64,000 nt of DNA, from positions 310,001 to 374,000 of the forward strand of contig DATGLD010000048.1 of the NCBI GenBank assembly GCA_035294305.1, in the 5' to 3' direction. This document shows, piece after piece, positions 7,285-16,314 of the stretch. Numbering within the stretch: position 1 is the stretch's first letter; every line of letters begins with the position of its first letter. The translations under genes and the position numbers were made by a program. This stretch comes from DASRBN01 sp035294305 (GTDB taxonomy: Bacteria > Chloroflexota > Ktedonobacteria > Ktedonobacterales > Ktedonobacteraceae). The notes beneath the pieces are model-generated. The model was not told the origin of the DNA. It did no database searches and saw nothing but the letters and a program-made list of their open reading frames with translations.

Positions 7285-10200
7285 CTAGTGTGTAATCAGA
7301 ATGCCAAGCGATTTGGCAAGCATGATCGCGCTACGTCGATTATTCACGCTGAGCTTACGATAAATACTATTGGTATGCACTTTGACCGTTCCTGGTGTGA
7401 CCACCAGTTCACGGGCAATCTCCTTGTTCGTCAAATTCTTGTTGAGTAAGATCAGGATTTGCCGCTCGCGGTTGGTCAAGAGTTCCAGGCCTTCCTGCCA
7501 CACCTGCACTTTCTCAGAAACAGGTGGCGCCGGCTCAGGTTTCAGCATTGTCCGAACCTGCTGTAGATAAGCTACGAGAGGGACATCCATAATCTGTTGC
7601 GCTTTGCATCGCTTGTAGAAATCCTGCAGTATCCTGGCAAGCGGTGGCAGATCGGCAAAGGTGCGAATAAACCTGCCGGGACGCGCCAGGGCGAACGCCC
7701 GTTTCAGCGCCTTTAGCGCTCCGCTTTCATGGCCTTGTATTTTGTAAGCCCATGCTTGCATAGCAAGGGCTTTGATGGTCTTAGGTATATTGTGGCTCGA
7801 TTCAACGTGCTGCAAGCATTGGGTAAGGAGCTCTTGAGCTTGTACTACACCTGGCTCGTCACCTCTAGTGAGTAATAAATGAACCTCGGCGCAATCAAAG
7901 AACAGTACCGATCCGGGCGCTGTTTGATCCTTTGCCATTGCAAAGCATATCTCCGCTAATTCCATGTCATCCTGGAGCAAGGCTAATTGGGCCTGGAACG
8001 CATAGACAGTTACTAATTCGTGCATGTTCTGTTGTTCTAAGACCCATTTCAACAAAGCACGAGCAACCTCCTTCGCCTGGCTACTCAATTCTTGTGCCTG
8101 ATAGGTAAGAGCCAACCCGCACATAGCATCACGTACAGCAAAAAAATGGGCACGGTGCGGATTAGTGATCACAGTGTTGAAGTGATCAGCCGCCATATCC
8201 AGCTGGTTCCATTCATAATACACTACCCCCAACAACAGGTGAGCCCAATATTGGCTTAATGCCAGGCCGGATTGCTGGGCGACCTGAAGCAGATGGCTTG
8301 CTGTCTGTTCGACCTGTTGAAGTTTTCCCGCGTTCAAGTAGACGACTGCCTGAGTGAAGAGTAGGCGAGCAGTGACACTATGACGTGCCGGTTGGTCTCT
8401 CAAAGCCTTATTAAGTTCAAAGAGCGCCACATCTGCCTGCCCGCTGACCTGCTTTGCAAGCGCCAGGATTGAGAGAGCACAACTTGCTATGTACTCACAT
8501 TCTGGCGGCACCCATTCCAGCGTTGAATGGGCACTCTCCAGCGCTGCTTCTATCTGCCCTGTAAAGAACTGGAACTGGCTCCAGCCCAGTGTAAGGAACG
8601 CACGCAGGACCCGGTATTCTGTATCATTTGGATTCCCTGTATCCCTGGCCTGCAAATCTAAGAGTTGCCCGGCACTGGTCAACAGGCGCGGTAGGTCCAT
8701 CAAGCGGCCACGAACTTGCTTCACCCAGGCACGCGCCAGCAGCAAGCCGACACTCCCCGCGAGCTGCTCCTCCCCCAACAGCGCCAGCCAGCCCTCCAGT
8801 TCCTCCACTCGCTCACCCTCCACCATCCCCATGACCTGCGCCTCCACCACTTCCACGGCCCTCCCCCTCTCTCCCGCTGCCAGCGCATGCCCTACCGCCT
8901 CCGCGATCTTCCCCTGCCTGCCGTACCAGTCACTGGCTCGCCGGTGCCACTCCGCCTGCTCCTGCTCACTCCCCTCCTCGCGCACCCACTGCTGCAACAC
9001 CTGCTGCACCAGCGGGTGATACCGATACCACCCCGGCTCTCCCTCTGACTCACGCACCAGTTGCGCCCGCTCCATCCAGCTGAGTAGCTCCTCCACCTGC
9101 TCGTAGGACTCCTCACCCTCCAACAACGCCGCGCACAACGCCACATTGAACTGCTTGAGCACGCCTGTACGCTGCAGCACGCGCTGCACCCGCCCCGCTT
9201 GCGGCTGCACCAGCTCTTCCACCAGATAGCGACTGCTGGCCCTCTCCCCGACCCTCGCCCAGCCCGCTAGATACGCCTCCGGGTCTGCCGCCTGCCGCAG
9301 GCCCACTCCCACCAACCGCACCAGCGCGACCCAGCCCTCCGTACGCTGCCACACCACCCTCGCACTCTGCCGCGCTCGCTCCTGTCCCACCAGGCGCTCT
9401 AGCACCGCCTGGGTCTCCCGCTCCGTCAAACACAGTTCCGCTGCCCTCACCTCCTGCAGCCAGCCCCGAGCACGCCAGCGAATCAGCGGCAGCCCTGGCT
9501 CGTAGCGGCAGGCCAGGGCCAGGTGCACCGGCGGGGGCAGGTGCTCAATCAGCGTTGCCAGTAAACGCTGCACCGGGCCCGGCCCGAGGCGGTCAAACTC
9601 GTCGAGCACCAGCAGGGCTTCGCCCGGCAAGGCCGCCAGGTCCTCCAGCAGCACGCAGGCCAGTCGTTCGACCGTGACCTCCTGCCGCTGGCTCAACAGC
9701 TGAGCCGTTGCCGGGCAGGCCGCGGGAAAGCAGGTGCGCAGGGCCGCCAGCCACAGGTGCGCAAAGGCCGCCAGAACCTCGTCGCCCTGCTCCAGGCAGA
9801 GCCAGGCCACCGCGCGCCCACAGCAACCGGCCCATTGGGCCAGCAGGGTCGATTTGCCAAAGCCGACCGGGGCGCACAACAGGGTGAGCCGACCACACAC
9901 TCCCCTCTGCAAGCGCTCCATGAGCCGCTCACGCACCAGCAGTTCGTCGCTCAGCGCGGGTCGATACAGCCTGGCTCGCACCAGCCCCTCTGATGTAGTG
10001 AGGGGAAACCCTGTCCCGTATGCCGGGTACAGAGAAAGTGGAAAGCCTGCCGTAAATGCATCGGTCTGGTGGGTCGTAGTACAACTGGAGAGCTGCTCTG
10101 CGGCAGCCTGCAGTAGTGAGAGGGTGAGTGAACGGCTAGGCCCCAGAGGAACCCGGTAGAGCCGCCCTTTCCAAAAACGAGTAGCGCTCCAATCCTGGTC

Positions 10201-10377
10201 CTTGTCTACAGGGCCGCTCTTGCATGCGGTAAAACTTCCCATACGATCCGTGAAGAGAAACGCAGTATTTTGCTCTAGCCAATCATACCAGGCAGGGGTA
10301 CCAACGACAATCGGATCTGCTTTGATTGACAATTGGTATAACCGGCCTCCTCCCACTTGCGCAATGATCCGGTGCAT
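7285..10377 (-). CDS. LuxR-family regulator with MalT-like STAND ATPase
   Basis: A 1030-residue protein. Residues 1-100 form a separate N-terminal region (WYDWLEQNTAFLFTDRMGSF...FWKGRLYRVPLG) that I recall from ktedonobacterial LuxR proteins. The STAND ATPase follows, with Walker A APVGFGKST at about 169-177 and Walker B LLVLDEFD at about 255-262. Next come TPR-like helical repeats (about 480-930) and a C-terminal LuxR helix-turn-helix (NRERQILILLNKNLTNKEIA...TPGTVKVHTNSIYRKL). It is probably activated by a ligand and ATP, like MalT; the ligand is unknown. The ATG at 10377 follows GAGAGGG. The middle third (about 8700-9950) is much more GC-rich than both ends. Confidence 0.9.
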   Translation of the reverse strand: MHRIIAQVGGGRLYQLSIKADPIVVGTPAWYDWLEQNTAFLFTDRMGSFTACKSGPVDKDQDWSATRFWKGRLYRVPLGPSRSLTLSLLQAAAEQLSSCTTTHQTDAFTAGFPLSLYPAYGTGFPLTTSEGLVRARLYRPALSDELLVRERLMERLQRGVCGRLTLLCAPVGFGKSTLLAQWAGCCGRAVAWLCLEQGDEVLAAFAHLWLAALRTCFPAACPATAQLLSQRQEVTVERLACVLLEDLAALPGEALLVLDEFDRLGPGPVQRLLATLIEHLPPPVHLALACRYEPGLPLIRWRARGWLQEVRAAELCLTERETQAVLERLVGQERARQSARVVWQRTEGWVALVRLVGVGLRQAADPEAYLAGWARVGERASSRYLVEELVQPQAGRVQRVLQRTGVLKQFNVALCAALLEGEESYEQVEELLSWMERAQLVRESEGEPGWYRYHPLVQQVLQQWVREEGSEQEQAEWHRRASDWYGRQGKIAEAVGHALAAGERGRAVEVVEAQVMGMVEGERVEELEGWLALLGEEQLAGSVGLLLARAWVKQVRGRLMDLPRLLTSAGQLLDLQARDTGNPNDTEYRVLRAFLTLGWSQFQFFTGQIEAALESAHSTLEWVPPECEYIASCALSILALAKQVSGQADVALFELNKALRDQPARHSVTARLLFTQAVVYLNAGKLQQVEQTASHLLQVAQQSGLALSQYWAHLLLGVVYYEWNQLDMAADHFNTVITNPHRAHFFAVRDAMCGLALTYQAQELSSQAKEVARALLKWVLEQQNMHELVTVYAFQAQLALLQDDMELAEICFAMAKDQTAPGSVLFFDCAEVHLLLTRGDEPGVVQAQELLTQCLQHVESSHNIPKTIKALAMQAWAYKIQGHESGALKALKRAFALARPGRFIRTFADLPPLARILQDFYKRCKAQQIMDVPLVAYLQQVRTMLKPEPAPPVSEKVQVWQEGLELLTNRERQILILLNKNLTNKEIARELVVTPGTVKVHTNSIYRKLSVNNRRSAIMLAKSLGILITH

Positions 10378-10700
10378 AATTTCAACCCTCTCATTTCCAA
10401 TACCTCAATGAGGTTCAGGAAAGGGTTTGGCCCCTGCCGCTTCCGGTGGGAGCAGTAGAGCTGCCAAACCCGAAAACGTCAAAAGCAACAGGCTGTATCC
10501 TATGTAGTCATAGATGAATATCTCTACTTTATGTTTTCCCACACGATTATGAGCATAAACAATAAGATGTTAGATTTGCAAGAGCGCCTCTACCTGGTCA
10601 GATGTATTAACAGCAAGTTTTAAGAGACGGCCTGGCAAGCTCCACCAAAGCGAGCGGGCGCATAAAGCTGTGCGGTATGAAGACAGGTTACAAGGGGATT

Positions 10701-10727
10701 GAAAAAGAGAGAAGCAAGCTTCTCTCT
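10701..10727 (-). terminator. Rho-independent terminator of the kinase-LuxR gene
   Basis: On the minus strand a 10-bp stem (AGAGAGAAGC paired with GCTTCTCTCT, 2-nt loop) is followed by TTTTC. It lies 34 bp after the stop of the kinase-LuxR gene. A second inverted repeat (AATTTGATC paired with GATCAAATT) lies between stop and hairpin. The rest of 10378-10700, upstream of the LuxR gene, shows no gene. Confidence 0.75.
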
Positions 10728-10760
10728 CATCTCACAATTTGATCACGATCAAATTAGTTA

Positions 10761-13433
10761 CTATATCAGTTGGTACTTAAGAGCATAACGAGTCACAGCA
10801 CTGCGCGAATTGACGCCCAACTTGCCATAGATTGATTGGACGTGTCCATTGACTGTATGCGGACTCACGACGAGGCGCTCGGCGATTTCAGCATTCTTTA
10901 GCCCCATTGCGAGCAGATGCATTACCTCAACTTCGCGCGCAGTTAGGGCTTCATAAAGAGGAGGAGCAATTTCATCTTTCGAGTTGCTAGAGGGCCTACC
11001 GCGAACATATACGGTGGGAGCAGGTCGATTCGAATCTGGACTCGATGCGATTGCTACGCTTTGCTGCGAGTCTTCAAGTAGCGAGGGTTGCGTTTTTGCT
11101 TCATTTGCTTCGACCGGATCAAGAGCTTGGCTCTCTTCTTCCTGATTACGATGAAGAATGCCGCTCAGACGAAGCGCCCTGGCTTTTACCTGCGACGAGA
11201 TAGGTACATCACTTTGAGAGGTCGCTTCCAGCAGCTGCCCCAGGAAGCCGTAGCTGTCGCTCACATGGCCTCCTTTCAACCAGAACGGCTCCAGCGCTAC
11301 CACCAGTCGTAAGGCTTCCTCTAGCCGGCCATTCTTGAGCAACCATAGTAGCGCCGAACGCAGATTACAGTACTGACACTCCAACTGCTCAAGCCAGGAT
11401 GCCTGTTCAGCGCCTTTCAGAGGGAGTTCAGCCTTTTCTGCCAGGGTTAGATAGTACTGGGCATGGGCATCACGAGCACGTTCCATTTCTCCTGCGGCCG
11501 CCAGGCACTCCAAGCCATACTCACGAATAAGCCCTAACAGGCTCAGGTAGCATTCAACCCCTTCTTGCTCTCCCTGTTCGAGTAAGCTTTTATCTATCAA
11601 GGAAGTTACTACATCTAAAATGGGTAGAGTTATTTCACCCAGTGCTATGCCCATTTCTTCAGCAGCACTGAGGCTGAACGCTCCTTCAAAGACCGCAAGC
11701 CGCCGGAAGAGCTTCTGCTCCTCACTTGAGAGCAATTCATAGCTCCAGGTGATGCTACTACGCAGGTTTTGCTGGTGGGCTGCAACATTCTGCTTACAAC
11801 TCGTTAAAACCTCTAAGCCAGCCTCCAGGCGTGATAATAGGGCTGGTAAAGATAGTACTTTGCTGCGCTCCGCTGCCAGTTCAATCGCAAGAGGCAAGCC
11901 TTCGAGCCGGTTGCAAATCTCGGCAGTAATGGCAGCGTTATCCTGAGTCAGCTTAAACTTGTGGTTGCGTGCCTCCGCGCATTGCAGAAAGAGGGCTACT
12001 GATTCAACACGAGAGAGGTCCTCTACATCCGGCAGCTGGTGTAGATCTGGCAAGGCCAGTGGGGGTACGGCAAACTCAAATTCCCCTTGCAGATGCAGCG
12101 TTGCGCGGCTGGTCACAATGATTTTGAGCTGCGGGCAGGCGGCGAGTAACGCTAGGAGTTGCGAGGCCGCCGGCAATAGATGCTCAAAGTTATCCAGTAA
12201 CAGCAGGAATGCCCTTGCGCCGAGAACCGCGACGAGCTGCTCGAGAGGGGAGCATTTGCTGCTCTCAGGCAGGCCAAGGGCACGCAAGATGGTGGGTACG
12301 ACCAGATCAGGATCGTTCACAGGAGCCAGCCACACAGCACAGGCATTGTGCGCAAAGTCAGGCAACATCTCCATGCTAAGTGCCATAGCAAAACGTGTCT
12401 TGCCGATACCTCCTGGACCTGTTAGCGTCAGCAAGCGCACCTCTGGACGCAAAAGCCAGGCATGCGCCTCCTTTAGCTCTTGTTCGCGTCCAACCATTGG
12501 CGTGAGAGATGCAGGCATATACTGCACGAACTCATATAAGCCATGTAAAACTATTCCGGCTTCGCTTGCTTCAGACGAGGTCGTGCGCGAGCCGAGTAGT
12601 AGCGGGAATGAGGAGGCACTCTGGCAGGCTTCTTCAAAAGCTCTGGCAAAGCTGAGTACATCGACGTAGCGTCGCGATGGTTCTTTGGAGAGCGCTTTGG
12701 AAACTACCCGTTCCACAGCACGGGGTATCTCGGAATGCCACTCGTGCAGAGGAGGCATAGAATCAAGTTGCTGGATGGAGAGATAAGTATGCGACCCTTG
12801 AAAGGGAAGCTGGCCGGTAAGCCACTGATAAACCATTACGGCGAGCGAATACTGGTCACTGGCGGGGCAAGGTCTGCCACGAAGTTGCTCGGGGGCCATG
12901 TAAGATAAGGTGCTGAAACGTTCTTTGACCTGCAAGGTCTCGCTACCTGACATGAGCAACGCCAGACCAAAATCGCTCAGAAGAATCTCGTGCTTGGAAC
13001 CCAGGAGCACATTCTCCGGTTTGAGATCTCTATGGATGATGTGTTGATCATGAGCATGTTGTAATGCAGAGGCCAGCGCCTGGACGTAGGAGAGGATGAT
13101 GGGCAAGGGCACCACACTCCCCACAGGATACATATCTCCCAGGCTACCATGAGGCGCGTAGTCCATGACCAGGAAAGGGATTTCACCTTCCATAGCAAAG
13201 TCGAGCACACGAATGATATGTGGATGGATCAAGTGGCTTATATTACGTGCTTCGGTAAGAAAGTCGTTCAGTGTGGGCGAATCCACTTGTGAACGCAAAA
13301 CTTTGATAGCGACTGGAGTACTCAGATACATATGCTCACCAAGATAAACATCGGAAAAGGCGCCTTTGCCCAAAAGTCGGAGCAGACGGTAGTTCCCTAG
13401 CCGTTGTTCTGTTCGCTCTATCATACACACCAT
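10761..13433 (-). CDS. Ser/Thr protein kinase fused to STAND ATPase and LuxR helix-turn-helix
   Basis: About 890 residues in three parts. The N-terminal Hanks-type kinase has LLGKGAFSDVYLG, the VAIK lysine (about 44), HRDLKPEN (about 134-141), DFG (about 154-156) and APEQLRG, so it looks catalytically complete. From about 310 comes an NB-ARC/AAA domain with TPMVGREQEL, the P-loop GPGGIGKTR and GLPLAIELAAER. At the end is a LuxR helix-turn-helix (ALTAREVEVMHLLAMGLKNA...SPHTVNGHVQSIYGKL). There is no membrane segment. A transcription factor with its own kinase suggests autophosphorylation control. The ATG at 13433 is spaced 10 nt from GGAAGG; the ATG at 13424 is possible. Confidence 0.9.
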   Translation of the reverse strand: MVCMIERTEQRLGNYRLLRLLGKGAFSDVYLGEHMYLSTPVAIKVLRSQVDSPTLNDFLTEARNISHLIHPHIIRVLDFAMEGEIPFLVMDYAPHGSLGDMYPVGSVVPLPIILSYVQALASALQHAHDQHIIHRDLKPENVLLGSKHEILLSDFGLALLMSGSETLQVKERFSTLSYMAPEQLRGRPCPASDQYSLAVMVYQWLTGQLPFQGSHTYLSIQQLDSMPPLHEWHSEIPRAVERVVSKALSKEPSRRYVDVLSFARAFEEACQSASSFPLLLGSRTTSSEASEAGIVLHGLYEFVQYMPASLTPMVGREQELKEAHAWLLRPEVRLLTLTGPGGIGKTRFAMALSMEMLPDFAHNACAVWLAPVNDPDLVVPTILRALGLPESSKCSPLEQLVAVLGARAFLLLLDNFEHLLPAASQLLALLAACPQLKIIVTSRATLHLQGEFEFAVPPLALPDLHQLPDVEDLSRVESVALFLQCAEARNHKFKLTQDNAAITAEICNRLEGLPLAIELAAERSKVLSLPALLSRLEAGLEVLTSCKQNVAAHQQNLRSSITWSYELLSSEEQKLFRRLAVFEGAFSLSAAEEMGIALGEITLPILDVVTSLIDKSLLEQGEQEGVECYLSLLGLIREYGLECLAAAGEMERARDAHAQYYLTLAEKAELPLKGAEQASWLEQLECQYCNLRSALLWLLKNGRLEEALRLVVALEPFWLKGGHVSDSYGFLGQLLEATSQSDVPISSQVKARALRLSGILHRNQEEESQALDPVEANEAKTQPSLLEDSQQSVAIASSPDSNRPAPTVYVRGRPSSNSKDEIAPPLYEALTAREVEVMHLLAMGLKNAEIAERLVVSPHTVNGHVQSIYGKLGVNSRSAVTRYALKYQLI

Positions 13434-13847
13434 CTCGTACACACCTTCCTTTTACCGATGCTCTGATGGCATCGATGCAAAATAGAGTAACCACTATGTA
13501 CAAGTGTATCCTGGAGCCAGATGCGCGATCCAGGAACTCCAGGAATCAATCTGAGAAATGAATTTGCTGAAATACCGACAAGAGTTACTGTAGCAGATGA
13601 TACACAAGAAAACAATTTCCCATAGGGTATAGAAAGGGTATAGTTCTGGGCATACACGCGGCTACCCAGTAGTGCAATACAAGGTAGTGCGAATAGACTA
13701 GGCAAACCATCTCCACCCTATGAGGAAATACAAAAATAGCCTGTTCTAAGGGCGTATTTTCTTTTTCTTTTACTATTTTGCGCTGATCGTGCTCCTTGGA
13801 GCAGAAATCAATGCCTACATTTCCATCGCAACGCTCGCCCCTACTGG

Positions 13848-14477
13848 TTATGGCTGGAATTTGAATGATTGTAGTACTGGTTGGAAGTAGGTCATGTTCG
13901 CCTGATTGAATATCGATTGCGGTGCGCTGTACACAATCGTATATCCCTCACTCGCCGCAGTATTTCCTGGGTGAACATCAGCAATTACGACTGAGTGCAT
14001 CATCGTATTAGTAGCATTTAATCGCCGGGTGCCAGAAACCGATTCCTGATCCCAGGAAGTTCCTCCTACCGTGGCAGTAGGCGGGCTCGGCACTAATTGC
14101 ACATCCTTCAACGAAACCTTTTGTGCATTTACCGCGGCATTCACAAGCGAAGTCGCGCTGACCTTGCCATGAGCATCAGGCACTATCGTGAATGTGATCT
14201 TGATCGTACCGGTGCTATTCGTCAAGATAACCAGGTGTGGGTTAGATTCGCTGATATGCAAACTCTGGGGATAGCTTATCTTGAAGCCATTACCCACGAG
14301 AGTTACCATAGTGCCAGGAGTAGAAGTTGGGGGTGGTGTAGTTGCATGTGTCAAAGCGGATTGGGATGGTGAGCTGCCTGATAGATTACTACACCCAACC
14401 GCTAGCGTTGCAACAAGCACCAAACCGCATACTGCCAGTGCCGTCTCGCTCAAGGCACACTTTAACCTGTTATGCAT
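13848..14477 (-). CDS. secreted lipoprotein of unknown function, 209 aa
   Basis: The N-terminus has a signal peptide with lipobox LAVGC (Cys about 29), then a Ser/Thr/Pro linker (TTPPPTSTPG) and a domain of about 150 residues (MVTLVGNGFKISYPQSLHIS...FQPVLQSFKFQP). This pattern resembles PsbP/LpqN-like extracytoplasmic domains, but I cannot assign a family. The ATG at 14477 follows AAAGGAGGGAAAAT. A shared motif copy lies about 90 bp upstream. Its neighbours are two kinase genes, so it could be an envelope component of the same response; this is inference only. The 400 bp beyond its stop hold no gene. Confidence 0.7.
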   Translation of the reverse strand: MHNRLKCALSETALAVCGLVLVATLAVGCSNLSGSSPSQSALTHATTPPPTSTPGTMVTLVGNGFKISYPQSLHISESNPHLVILTNSTGTIKITFTIVPDAHGKVSATSLVNAAVNAQKVSLKDVQLVPSPPTATVGGTSWDQESVSGTRRLNATNTMMHSVVIADVHPGNTAASEGYTIVYSAPQSIFNQANMTYFQPVLQSFKFQP

Positions 14478-14563
14478 GATATTTTCCCTCCTTTGTTAGA
14501 AAGAAAGCATAATTTTTCATCCATACGAACGGATTATCACTATACCGGAATGGAAATGAATTT

Positions 14564-14593
14564 CTATGCTTAGAACGCGCTATTTTTAGATAC
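14564..14593 (-). promoter_or_regulatory. shared motif copy upstream of the lipoprotein
   Basis: The minus-strand sense reads AAAAATAGCGCGTTCTAAGC, about 90 bp before the ATG at 14477. It matches the consensus AAATAGYGTGTTYNARGCAT at most positions. No palindrome partner is clear here. The GC-rich stretch 14640-14820 farther upstream contains short repeats but no gene. Confidence 0.45.
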
Positions 14594-14830
14594 TTTTCCG
14601 ATTCATTGGCATGCTCTGATAGTTTTTGGCACGAATGGGACAAACGCCGGCGCAGCGCAACCACAAGGGTTCCCACACCACAGCCGGCCACTCCGCCCTT
14701 AAAATGACGACGGCCCCACCTCTGTAGAAAGCGCATCATAGTAAGGGCGGGGGCGGCGCAGGGAGCGGAGGGGGTGAGGCCCTTGTGGTCGCCCTGCGTC
14801 GAGGTTCGCTCTGGCCTGCTCTTGATAACC

Positions 14831-14910
14831 GGCAGTATATTTACACCGATCTACCCATCCCCCACACTCTCCTGAAAATTGGGGGAAAATAGTGTGTTTG
14901 AAAGATGCAT
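14831..14910 (+). promoter_or_regulatory. shared motif copy upstream of the soluble kinase
   Basis: The plus-strand sense reads AAAATAGTGTGTTTGAAAGA followed by TGCAT, about 150 bp before the kinase ATG. Upstream, AGTATATTTACACC (14834-14847) resembles one half of the palindrome seen at 2.8 and 21.0 kb. Confidence 0.5.
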
Positions 14911-15055
14911 TCTCGTTCGCACACCAGTAAACTGAGAACAGCGGAGACTATGAAATCCCCAATGAGATAGACACGCATCCATGTGATCGCTCCAGGCCTC
15001 TAAGGACAGTGCCCGGGGCCTGTCCGCCTGGCGGGTTAGAAACTGGAGATCATCT

Positions 15056-16075
15056 ATGAAGGAACTCAATCAATTGGAAGGGGAAGGAGTCTGCACTCGT
15101 GATAGTATCCTCTTGCCCAGCGCTACCAGACTCGGGCATGGTTCCCTGATAGCGAAACAGATTGGTGACTATACCGTGCTGCGTCGTCTCGGGCAGGGAG
15201 GCCACGCCAGTGTCTACTTGAGCATGAATAATTATTTAAGGACTTGGGTAGCACTTAAGCTGCTGGACGACTTTCTTGCTAGCGAGGAGGATGTCAGGCG
15301 TTTTCATTTAGAAGTATATCTTCTGTGGCACTTGCAACACCGGCATATTGTGCGCATGCTCGATTTTAATATTTCGCGGGATATGCCTTTTCTGGCAATG
15401 GGGTATGCCCCGCTAGGAGACCTCGGGCAGCATTTCCCCAAGGGGAGTGTATTTTCTGTACATGCCATTATGCCTGTTGTCTTACAGGTTGCAAGCGCAT
15501 TGCAATATATCCACAATGCGCAGTTGATTCACTGTGATGTCAAGCCGAGCAATATTTTACTGGCAACGAAGCAAGAGGCGTGGCTCAGCGATTTTGGCAT
15601 TGCTCATGTAATGCCGGCAGGACGTAGGAAACCCCTCGACGTGGCTAATAAATTAATAGGAACACCTCTTTATCTGTCCCCCGAACGTATTGAGGGAAGT
15701 CCCGTGCCGGCCAGCGACCAGTATTCCCTGGCAATGATGGTCTATTGTTGGCTCTGCGGCGCTGAACCATTTTCGGGGACAGGCTTGCAGATCTGCCTAC
15801 AACACATGTCAACGCCTCCACCATGCCTGCGTGATTTCGTCCCCTCCATCTCACTTGCCGTTGAGCGCGTGGTGCTCAAAGCGCTTGCCAAAGATCCAAA
15901 GCAGCGCTTTTCCCATGTGGGAGAGTTTGCGCATGCTTTGAAAGAGGCAAGTCTGGCCGAGAGAGGTTCAGGCGCTCCCAGAGACATAGTGCCATTACGC
16001 CAGGCACCCAGCATCACTTTTAACCGGGCCGGGCATGGGAAACAGTACAAAACTTCCGCCGCGAACACAGGATAA
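15056..16075 (+). CDS. soluble Ser/Thr protein kinase, 339 aa
   Basis: A Hanks-type kinase domain fills residues about 38-300, with the glycine loop LGQGGHASVYLS, VALK lysine 68, and the catalytic loop HCDVKPSN (159-166), where the usual HRD arginine is cysteine. DFG is at 179-181, SPERIEG is the APE equivalent, and SDQYSLAMMVY follows. All phosphotransfer residues (Lys, Asp161, Asn166, DFG Asp) are present, so it is probably active, but as a non-RD kinase that may not need activation-loop phosphorylation. There is no membrane segment or sensor domain. The ATG at 15056 follows CTGGAGATC. It is divergent from the lipoprotein gene and shares its motif-bearing upstream region. Confidence 0.88.
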   Translation: MKELNQLEGEGVCTRDSILLPSATRLGHGSLIAKQIGDYTVLRRLGQGGHASVYLSMNNYLRTWVALKLLDDFLASEEDVRRFHLEVYLLWHLQHRHIVRMLDFNISRDMPFLAMGYAPLGDLGQHFPKGSVFSVHAIMPVVLQVASALQYIHNAQLIHCDVKPSNILLATKQEAWLSDFGIAHVMPAGRRKPLDVANKLIGTPLYLSPERIEGSPVPASDQYSLAMMVYCWLCGAEPFSGTGLQICLQHMSTPPPCLRDFVPSISLAVERVVLKALAKDPKQRFSHVGEFAHALKEASLAERGSGAPRDIVPLRQAPSITFNRAGHGKQYKTSAANTG

Positions 16076-16206
16076 AACAGGAAGCAGCAATCGCGGCAAT
16101 CGTATCCCACACTTGTTTTTACACGGGTGAACTGTAGGGCCACCAGCTTGTACCTGTTCTCCTGGTGGGCGCAAGAGAGGCATAACATCCCGCGCCTACG
16201 ATGCGC

Positions 16207-16230
16207 AAAAACAGTGCATTTTGAGGATGC
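16207..16230 (+). promoter_or_regulatory. weak copy of the shared motif upstream of the DUF2252 gene
   Basis: The plus strand reads AAAACAGTGCATTTTGAGGA followed by TGC, about 85 bp before the ATG at 16315, with the same orientation and layout as the copy at 14886 but more mismatches. It may be a divergent member or coincidence. The rest of 16076-16314 shows no gene. Confidence 0.3.
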
Positions 16231-16314
16231 AGCACTATTTCAGAGTGGGTACACTCCTAAGGGCGGAGACCCGGAAAAATATTGTCATACCCGGGGCAAG
16301 CAACGGAGGTAGCT

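Noticed and set aside
13461..13500. Possible further copy of the shared motif upstream of the kinase-LuxR gene
   Set aside because: The minus strand reads CATAGTGGTTACTCTATTTT here; too few positions match the consensus.
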